Assembly: GCF_030285925.1 (NCBI RefSeq)
Contig: NZ_CP127251.1
Span: 1,984,001 to 2,048,000 of the forward strand
Direction of reading: 5' to 3'
DNA length: 64,000 nucleotides
Source: Devosia sp. YIM 151766
GTDB lineage: Bacteria; Pseudomonadota; Alphaproteobacteria; Rhizobiales; Devosiaceae
Both the position numbers and the translations under genes were made by a program. Positions 58,760-64,000 of the stretch are shown here, piece after piece. The number at the start of each line of letters is the position of its first letter. Position 1 is the first letter of the stretch. Under the pieces are notes generated by a model. It did no database searches. It worked only from the letters and a program-made list of their open reading frames with translations, and was not told the DNA's origin.

Positions 58760-59869
58760 TCAGAGCTGGCTCGTCCGGTAGAGCGCCACGCGGATGCCGC
58801 CATGCAGAACCGGCGGCAGCATGGGCTCGAAGCTCAGTCCCGTCGCCTGGGCCAATTGCTTGTCGGCGGTGACGATGCCGGCGCGCCACCCCTGAAACCG
58901 GCTTTTCAGCACAATGCCCAGCGTCCGATGCAGCGCGATGAGCGGCCCCTTGCTGCCAATGCGGCCGCCATAGGGCGGATTGACGATGACCAGGCCCGGC
59001 GGGCCTGCGGGCGGGGTAAGCTCTTCGATGGATTTCTGCTCGAAGCGGGTGAAATCGGCCAATCTCGCCCGCATGGCGTTTTCCTCGGCCATGCGGATCG
59101 CCCCGGCATCGCGGTCGGAACCATGGAAGCGCAGCAATGTGGGCTTGGCCGGCGCTGCGACGCGCAAGGCCGCCCAGGCGGCGGGATCGAAGCTCGGCAA
59201 ATGCTCGAAGGCGAAATGGCGCTCGCGGCCGGGCAGCAGGCCAGCGGCGATTTCGGCGGCCTCGATGGGGAACGTCCCCGAGCCGCACATCGGGTCGAGC
59301 ACCGGTTCATCGCCCTTATAGCCGCATTGGCGCAGGAACATCGCCGCCATGGTTTCGCGCATCGGCGCCTTGTTGACCGCTTCCTTGAAGCCGCGCTTGT
59401 GCAGCGATGCACCGGTCGTGTCGGTGCTGATGGTGACCAGATCGTCCTCGATGCGCACCATGACGCGCAGCGCGGCGTCTTCGGTGATCGGCGCTCCCAA
59501 AGTCGCGTTGATCGCCTTGGCCACCCGCTGCGCCGCCGCGCCATCATGATAGATGCGCGAGCGCTTGCAGGAAGCCTCGACCTGCACCGGCACATCGGCT
59601 CGCAGGAAATCACCCCAGGCCAGCTTGCGGGCGCGCTTGTCGAGCTGCGCCAGATGCAGGGCCCGGAAGGACGCGATCCGCGCCAGAATGCGCGTCGCCC
59701 CGCGCAGCGTCAGATTGGCGCGCCAGACATCCGGCCAGCTGCCGGAAAAGGTAACGCCGCCATCGATGATTTGCGCATCGGCGAAGCCGGCCTCGCGGGC
59801 CTCGTCGGCCAGCGGGGCTTCGAGGCCGGGGGTGGCGACGAGGAAAATGTCGAAAGGAACCAGGGTCAT
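58760..59869 (-). CDS. THUMP-domain class I SAM-dependent RNA methyltransferase
   Basis: A 369-residue methyltransferase of the RlmL/YpsC-like group, acting on RNA guanines. An N-terminal THUMP-like segment covers about 10-160, and the Rossmann part has VLDPMCGSGTFPIEAAEIAAG (motif I with a PxxGSGT P-loop) and IVNPPYGGRIG (motif IV, NPPY, for N2-methylguanosine). Probably a 23S rRNA or tRNA enzyme. Flanked on one side by the lone receiver and on the other by a dispersed repeat. Start ATG at 59869. Confidence 0.88.
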   Translation of the reverse strand: MTLVPFDIFLVATPGLEAPLADEAREAGFADAQIIDGGVTFSGSWPDVWRANLTLRGATRILARIASFRALHLAQLDKRARKLAWGDFLRADVPVQVEASCKRSRIYHDGAAAQRVAKAINATLGAPITEDAALRVMVRIEDDLVTISTDTTGASLHKRGFKEAVNKAPMRETMAAMFLRQCGYKGDEPVLDPMCGSGTFPIEAAEIAAGLLPGRERHFAFEHLPSFDPAAWAALRVAAPAKPTLLRFHGSDRDAGAIRMAEENAMRARLADFTRFEQKSIEELTPPAGPPGLVIVNPPYGGRIGSKGPLIALHRTLGIVLKSRFQGWRAGIVTADKQLAQATGLSFEPMLPPVLHGGIRVALYRTSQL

Positions 59870-59882
59870 GACGGAGCATTAG

Positions 59883-59950
59883 AGCATCGTGCAGAAAAGT
59901 GGAAATCCGGTTTTCTGCAAACAACGATGTGACAACAAGACGATAGAACG
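59883..59950 (+). repeat. Dispersed Hyphomicrobiales-type intergenic palindromic repeat, copy 2
   Basis: Begins AGCATCGTGCAGAAAAGTGG, has the inverse arm TTTTCTGC and a second CATCGT/ACGATG pair, and a tail with GACAACAAGA and ends near GAACG. It is the same element as the minus-strand copy at 4389-4453. Confidence 0.75.
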
Positions 59951-60083
59951 CACCTCGCTCTGGCGGGGGCGCCGAAGCGGTTACAAAAGCGGGGAGGGTT
60001 ACGCGGACGGCCCAATATGCTTATATCGGCAGAAGGCGATGAAATCCTCGCCGTCAGCCGAAATGAAAATGAGAGTGTCCGCA

Positions 60084-60950
60084 ATGACCGAATATGTGCC
60101 GCCCAAAGTCTGGACCTGGGATCAGTCGAATGGCGGGGCCTTCGCCAGCACCAACCGGCCCATAGCCGGCGCCACCCATGAAGCCGAATTGCCGCGCGGC
60201 CAGCATAGGCTGCAATTGCATTCGCTGGCGACGCCGAACGGGCAGAAGGTGTCCATCATGCTCGAGGAGCTGCTGGCTGCCGGGCATGACGCCGAATACG
60301 ACGCCTGGCTCATCGATATCGGCAAGGGCGACCAGTTCGGCTCCGGCTTCGTGTCGATCAATCCGAACTCCAAGATTCCGGCCATGGTCGATTACGGTTC
60401 CTCCGAGCCGATCCGCCTGTTCGAGAGCGGCTCGATCCTGGTCTATCTCGCCGACAAATTCGACGCCTTCCTGTCCAGGGACGCGGCCAAGCGCGCCGAG
60501 ACCATGAACTGGCTGTTCTGGCAGATGGGCAGCGCCCCCTTTGTCGGCGGCGGCTTCGGGCATTTCTACGTCTACGCCCCGGAAAAGCTCGAATATCCGA
60601 TCAATCGCTATGCCATGGAAACCAAGCGGCAGCTCGACGTGCTGGACCGGCAATTGGCCGAGCACGAATATGTTTCGGGCAGCGACTACACCATTGCCGA
60701 CATGGCCATCTTTCCCTGGTATGGCGGCATCGTGCTGGGCCGGACCTATAACGCCGCCGAATTCCTCGATGTCGGCAGCTACAAGAACCTGTTGCGCTGG
60801 GCCGAGCAGATCGATGCCCGCGAGCCGGTCAAGCGCGGCCGCTGCGTCAATGCCACCGGCGGTCCCGAGGACGAACAGCTCGCCGAACGCCACAGCGCCG
60901 CCGATATCGACGAGGTGCTCGCCATACGCAAGGCGCGCGGCACGGTCTAA
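60084..60950 (+). CDS. yghU: Glutathione-dependent disulfide-bond oxidoreductase YghU
   Basis: A 288-residue glutathione-transferase-like protein, the same length as E. coli YghU. The N-terminal part matches YghU: YVPPKVWTWDQSNGGAFASTNRPIAGATHEAELPRGQHRLQL and LATPNGQKVSIMLEELLAAG. Glutathione-binding PNSKIPAMVDY and IRLFESGSILVYLADKF follow. The C-terminal helical half is complete. I start at the ATG at 60084, which matches the family start; longer frames run through the repeat. Catalyses glutathione-dependent disulfide reduction in stress. Confidence 0.93.
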   Translation: MTEYVPPKVWTWDQSNGGAFASTNRPIAGATHEAELPRGQHRLQLHSLATPNGQKVSIMLEELLAAGHDAEYDAWLIDIGKGDQFGSGFVSINPNSKIPAMVDYGSSEPIRLFESGSILVYLADKFDAFLSRDAAKRAETMNWLFWQMGSAPFVGGGFGHFYVYAPEKLEYPINRYAMETKRQLDVLDRQLAEHEYVSGSDYTIADMAIFPWYGGIVLGRTYNAAEFLDVGSYKNLLRWAEQIDAREPVKRGRCVNATGGPEDEQLAERHSAADIDEVLAIRKARGTV

Positions 60951-60969
60951 GCGCCTTATCGGCGCTTGA

Positions 60970-60994
60970 GGCGGCGGCTTTGCACGCCGCCGCC
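60970..60994 (+). terminator. GC hairpin after yghU
   Basis: GGCGGCGG (60970-60977) pairs with CCGCCGCC (60987-60994) across a 9-base loop. There is no T run, so a terminator role is only possible. Confidence 0.3.
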
Positions 60995-61114
60995 CGCCTG
61001 CCGGATTGGACATACACGCGCTGTTAAGCCTGGGAACGGCATGATGAAGCCGCGTTCGCGGATCGGCCTGATTCCGCTGGCGCATCATTGCGTCCGAGCA
61101 AGAGTATTGCGTCC

Positions 61115-61978
61115 ATGCGTCTGATCATCGGTGTCATCGTTGTCTTTGCCAGCGTGTTCGGCGGCTATGCCGCCATGGGCGGACATGTGCTGGTGCTCTG
61201 GCAACCCTTTGAATTCGTGATCATCCTGGGCGCCGCTTTCGGCGCCTTCGTCATCGCCAACGGCGCCCCGGTGCTCAAGGCGGTACCGTTCATGTTCGCC
61301 ACCATGTTCAAGGGGCCCAAATATAACAAGGCCGCCTATGTGGAACTGCTGGGCATGCAATATTCCATGTACAAGCTGGTGCAGCAAAAGGGCATTCTCG
61401 GCATCGAGGCGCATATCGAGGACCCGGCCAATTCCACGCTGTTCAACGCCTTTCCCTCCTTTGCCAGGAACCACCACGCGGTGGAATTCGTATGCGATTA
61501 CATGCGCATGGTGACCATGGGCTCCAACAATGTGCATGAAATGGACGCCCTGATGGACGAGGAGCTGGAAACCCATCACCAGGAACAGGACCGCCTGGTC
61601 TCCGCCGTCCAGGCCATTGCCGACGGCACCCCGGCACTGGGCATCGTCGCTGCCGTCCTCGGCGTCATCAAGACCATGGGCGCCATCACCGAGCCGCCCG
61701 AAGTACTCGGCCATCTGATCGGCGGCGCGCTGGTCGGCACGTTTTTCGGCGTCTTCGTCGCCTATGGCTTCTTCGCCCCCATGGCGCAGTCGCTCAAGAA
61801 CACCTTCGAGGCGGAAGCGAAATATTACCTGTCGCTCAAGGTCGGCCTGCTGGCCCATATCAGCGGCCAGCCGCCGGTCATGGCCATCGAATTCGCCCGC
61901 AAGGCCCTGATGAGCGAAGTGCGCCCCACCTTCAACGAGGTGGAAGCGGCGACGGCGGCCCTGCCGGCCACCGCCTGA
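61115..61978 (+). CDS. motA: Flagellar motor stator protein MotA
   Basis: A 287-residue inner-membrane protein of the flagellar motor with four helices. The N-terminus MRLIIGVIVVFASVFGGYAAMGGHVLVLWQPFEFVIILGAAFGAFV is typical. The key Pro of helix 3 lies in ADGTPALGIVAAVLGVIKTMG, and the helix-4 region HLIGGALVGTFFGVFVAYGFFAP follows. The cytoplasmic loop has the conserved charged residues for FliG (DEELETHHQEQDRL). I start at the ATG at 61115. motB follows 24 bases later. With MotB it forms the proton channel. Confidence 0.93.
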   Translation: MRLIIGVIVVFASVFGGYAAMGGHVLVLWQPFEFVIILGAAFGAFVIANGAPVLKAVPFMFATMFKGPKYNKAAYVELLGMQYSMYKLVQQKGILGIEAHIEDPANSTLFNAFPSFARNHHAVEFVCDYMRMVTMGSNNVHEMDALMDEELETHHQEQDRLVSAVQAIADGTPALGIVAAVLGVIKTMGAITEPPEVLGHLIGGALVGTFFGVFVAYGFFAPMAQSLKNTFEAEAKYYLSLKVGLLAHISGQPPVMAIEFARKALMSEVRPTFNEVEAATAALPATA

Positions 61979-62002
61979 TCCTCCCGGAAAGGGCAAGCCA
62001 GA

Positions 62003-62923
62003 ATGGCCAATTACGACCAGCCGATCATTATCAAGAAGATCAAGAAGGCCAAGCACGTCCATCACGGCGGCGCCTGGAAGATCGCCTATGCCGACTTCGT
62101 CACGGCGATGATGGCCTTCTTCCTGCTGCTCTGGCTGATCAGCATGACCTCGCCCGAGCAGAAGGAAGGCCTGGCCGATTATTTCGCCCCCTCGGCCGCC
62201 AGCGTCTCCTCCAGCGGATCGGGCGGGGTGCTGGGCGGCACCGCCATGGACAATTCCGGCAGCCTGATGTCCGGCTCGGCGGCCGATGTCATCACCGATT
62301 CCCCCGCCTCCCCCCACAATGCCGAGCGCGAGGCGATTGAGAACAATCTCGGTGGCGCGGCGCGCCAGCAGGGCAGCGAGGCCCAGCCCAGCAGCGACAG
62401 CGAATACGATCTCAAATCCATGAACGACCAGGCCTTCCACAGCGCCGCCGCCAGCATCAGGCAGGCCTGGCAGGCCCTGCCCGAACTGACCCCGTTCATG
62501 GACAATTTGCTGGTGGAGCGGACCGATGAGGGCCTCGATATCCAGATCGTCGACCAACAGGGCCGCCCGATGTTCCCCGAGGGCTCGAAATATCCGCTGG
62601 AAGCCACGCGGGCGGCGATCGCCGCCATCGGCCCCATCCTGCAACAGCTCAATGCCCAGGTGAACATTTCCGGACATACGGCGGCGGGCGGCCGTTATGA
62701 CAATCCGCGTTACGGTCCGTGGGAATTATCGGCCGACCGTGCCAATTCGGTGCGCTCGACGCTTGGCGAATTCGGCCTGTCCGACGACCGGATCAAATCG
62801 GTGATCGGCCGTGCCACCGACGAGCCCTTCTTCCCCAACGATCCCTATATGGCCGCCAATGAGCGGGTGCGCATCACCGTCCTGCATTCCGCCCCCCCGG
62901 TGCCGCTCGGCCTTCAGCCCTGA
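62003..62923 (+). CDS. motB: Flagellar motor stator protein MotB
   Basis: A 306-residue protein anchoring the stator to peptidoglycan. The N-terminal segment MANYDQPIIIKKIKKAKHVHHGGAWKIAYADFVTAMMAFFLLLWLISM holds the single helix with the proton-binding Asp in the IAYADFVTAMM motif. A plug and linker follow (about 50-150) and then the OmpA-like domain with VDQQGRPMFPEGS, ISGHTAAGG and ELSADRANSVRSTLG. The usual conserved Asp of the GHTD sequence is replaced by Ala (GHTAA), which also occurs in some MotB proteins. Follows motA closely. Confidence 0.92.
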   Translation: MANYDQPIIIKKIKKAKHVHHGGAWKIAYADFVTAMMAFFLLLWLISMTSPEQKEGLADYFAPSAASVSSSGSGGVLGGTAMDNSGSLMSGSAADVITDSPASPHNAEREAIENNLGGAARQQGSEAQPSSDSEYDLKSMNDQAFHSAAASIRQAWQALPELTPFMDNLLVERTDEGLDIQIVDQQGRPMFPEGSKYPLEATRAAIAAIGPILQQLNAQVNISGHTAAGGRYDNPRYGPWELSADRANSVRSTLGEFGLSDDRIKSVIGRATDEPFFPNDPYMAANERVRITVLHSAPPVPLGLQP

Positions 62924-63064
62924 TCCCGGCAACCAATCGCATGGCAGCCGGGCGACCCGGCGGCTGGCCAGCGGCCGCTCGGGCTGATAGAGCCTTCCCG
63001 ACGGCCATCCGGCCGATCCCCGCCTGCCTCTCCGGTGAGGCGAAAAATCACGTTAGGATAATTT

Positions 63065-63328
63065 TTGCAGGTTCAGGTACGCGACAACAATGTCGACCAA
63101 GCCCTAAGGGTGCTGAAGAAGCGTCTTCAGCGCGAGGGCGTCTTCCGGGAGATGAAGCTCCGTAAATATTTCGAAAAGCCCTCCGAAGCCCGGATTCGGG
63201 AAAAGGCCGAGGCGGTGCGCCGCGCGCGCAAGAACGCGCGTAAGCAGGCGATCCGCGAAGGGCTGATCGCCGCGCCCAAGCGGGTCGAGCGCACGCCTCC
63301 GCGGCCTCAGAGCCGTCCCGCCAGCTAA
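63065..63328 (+). CDS. rpsU: 30S ribosomal protein S21
   Basis: An 87-residue S21 with the typical core [59 protein letters not shown] and a basic C-terminal tail rich in Arg, Pro and Ser. The start is TTG at 63065, because the family sequence begins there; AGGA lies 5-6 bases before it. No ATG fits. The convergent small gene at 63325 overlaps its end by 4 bases. Confidence 0.93.
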   Translation: MQVQVRDNNVDQALRVLKKRLQREGVFREMKLRKYFEKPSEARIREKAEAVRRARKNARKQAIREGLIAAPKRVERTPPRPQSRPAS

Positions 63329-63603
63329 AAGCCGTCAGCGCCTTGTCCGTTATTACGGACAGGGCCGCCGGCGGCCCGGCCGCTGTCGAGCCCGCGATAG
63401 AGGTGTCTGATCTGCGCCGGACCGAGTTTGCGGTCCCCGATCTTCAGCATGGCGCCGCGCAGGCTTACCGGCGCCGCATGTTCCATGGCGAAGCGGACGG
63501 CCTTGGCCGCGGAACGGAAATGACGCGGACCCTGCGCGAAGGCGGTCGCGGCGTCGCTGCCGAGGAACAGGTCCGCCGGCGCGTTAAGAATTTGGATATT
63601 CAT
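63325..63603 (-). CDS. Small protein of a tandem paralogous pair, unknown function
   Basis: A 92-residue protein. It aligns with the next upstream gene over about 50 residues: [44 protein letters not shown] against FPSAAEAIRFAIEEMPRATLRSVALECGDERYEGEAIRELYHAP. A Gly-rich tail follows in this copy. No family known to me. It converges on rpsU and overlaps it by 4 bases. Start ATG 63603. Confidence 0.65.
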   Translation of the reverse strand: MNIQILNAPADLFLGSDAATAFAQGPRHFRSAAKAVRFAMEHAAPVSLRGAMLKIGDRKLGPAQIRHLYRGLDSGRAAGGPVRNNGQGADGF

Positions 63604-63637
63604 TTTACTCTCTCTGCCGGTTCACCCGGCTTGTTTT

Positions 63638-63886
63638 TTAGCGCTTCCCGCGCTGGAGGGGGTAATCGGGGGCATGATAGAGCTCCCGGATCGCCTCGCC
63701 CTCATATCGTTCGTCGCCGCATTCGAGAGCCACGCTGCGCAATGTCGCGCGGGGCATTTCCTCGATGGCGAAGCGGATGGCTTCGGCGGCGGAAGGGAAC
63801 CGCTGATAGCGGCTATTGCGCGACTTGAACGTCGCGACGCTTGAATAAAGTTCGGCTGACGCGGACCAGTCCAGGCTCGCGCTCAC
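63638..63886 (-). CDS. Small protein of a tandem paralogous pair, unknown function
   Basis: An 82-residue protein, the second paralog (core F-x-SAA-x-A-x-RFA-x-E, then LR, GD, IR-x-LY; about residues 29-72). The start is GTG at 63886, overlapping the stop of the upstream cut-off gene by 4 bases (GTGA), so translation is coupled. The gene is followed 34 bases later by its paralog. No transmembrane segment or signal peptide. Function unknown; duplication with divergence is apparent. Confidence 0.65.
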   Translation of the reverse strand: MSASLDWSASAELYSSVATFKSRNSRYQRFPSAAEAIRFAIEEMPRATLRSVALECGDERYEGEAIRELYHAPDYPLQRGKR

Positions 63887-64000
63887 CTCTTGCTGATGGC
63901 GATGCTGAAGACGTTCTCGTCTTCATCATATTCGGTCTTCATCACATTGCTGGGCGACAGGTCGAGTTCTTCGACCACCCGCTCATTGCTTTCGCCCAAT
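63883..64000 (-). CDS. C-terminal end of a gene cut by the window edge
   Basis: About 38 codons to a TGA at 63885-63883, ending ESNERVVEELDLSPSNVMKT and EYDEDENVFSIAISKR. The last residues are acidic and then basic. It overlaps the start of the small paralog gene by 4 bases. Too short to name a family. Confidence 0.6.
   Translation of the reverse strand, partial: LGESNERVVEELDLSPSNVMKTEYDEDENVFSIAISKR

Noticed and set aside
61085..62677. A 530-codon minus-strand frame opposite motA and motB
   Set aside because: The product is Gly/Asp/His-rich low complexity, and the plus strand encodes complete MotA and MotB.
62003..62923. MotB defective because the GHTD motif reads GHTAA
   Set aside because: The proton-binding Asp in the membrane helix is intact and similar substitutions occur in other MotB proteins, so loss of function is not supported.

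Overview
The window looks like chromosomal DNA of an alphaproteobacterium of the order Hyphomicrobiales, most probably Devosia or a close relative. I infer this from the GC-rich coding with short intergenic gaps, the glgP-glgB-glgC-glgA-pgm-glgX order, the pstSCAB-phoU-phoB cluster with long PstC and PstA forms, a MotA/MotB pair of the alphaproteobacterial type, HlyU and CsbD proteins, and dispersed intergenic hairpin repeats. No sequence search was run, so the genus is an inference. There is no phage, transposase, integrase or CRISPR array; the content is core and near-core metabolism, with small accessory pockets.

Layout. 1-5000: a cut-off outer-membrane-barrel-like gene, an XRE regulator, an Asn/Gly-repeat secreted protein, small periplasmic and membrane proteins, an MliC-type lysozyme inhibitor and a DUF3995 protein. 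5129-16318 (minus strand): a six-gene glycogen operon transcribed glgP, glgB, glgC, glgA, pgm, glgX, covering synthesis, branching, phosphorolysis, debranching and the link to glucose-6-phosphate. 16409-21734: AI-2E transporter, nucleoside hydrolase, a tandem intergenic repeat, an ABC-F ATPase, a LysE exporter and a CAU tRNA. 21911-29055: an IclR regulator, then pstS-pstC-pstA-pstB-phoU-phoB behind a candidate Pho box. 29062-31698: an aldehyde dehydrogenase and an FAH-fold dehydratase that resemble the end of an oxidative pentose (Weimberg-type) pathway.

31905-38583: SIMPL protein, TauE/SafE permease, YjbQ protein, a large OmpA-like protein with Pro/Glu-rich and Asn-rich spacers, a Pro/Ala-rich anchored protein and a luciferase-like oxidoreductase. 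38584-44196 (minus strand): dnaG, rpoD, and directly after rpoD a tight DUF4160-DUF2442-DUF2442-HlyU chain. 44256-51216: membrane proteins, an MFS transporter, a GGDEF cyclase, a YqeY protein, carA, a cupin and a zinc peptidase. 51400-54962: a mannitol dehydrogenase-family oxidoreductase divergent from a 2-keto-3-deoxygluconate kinase that overlaps a secreted RNase T2. 55111-60950: an ABC exporter with a GNAT gene, CsbD, a lone receiver protein, a THUMP-type RNA methyltransferase and a YghU-like protein. 61115-64000: motA, motB, rpsU (TTG start) and, converging on rpsU, two small paralogous proteins behind a third gene cut by the window end.

The parts most worth following up are the DUF4160/DUF2442 cassette whose start codon lies in a perfect hairpin, the Asn-rich secreted and OmpA-like surface proteins, the tandem small paralogs beside rpsU, and the repeat families. 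Nothing in the window is demonstrably a new system.
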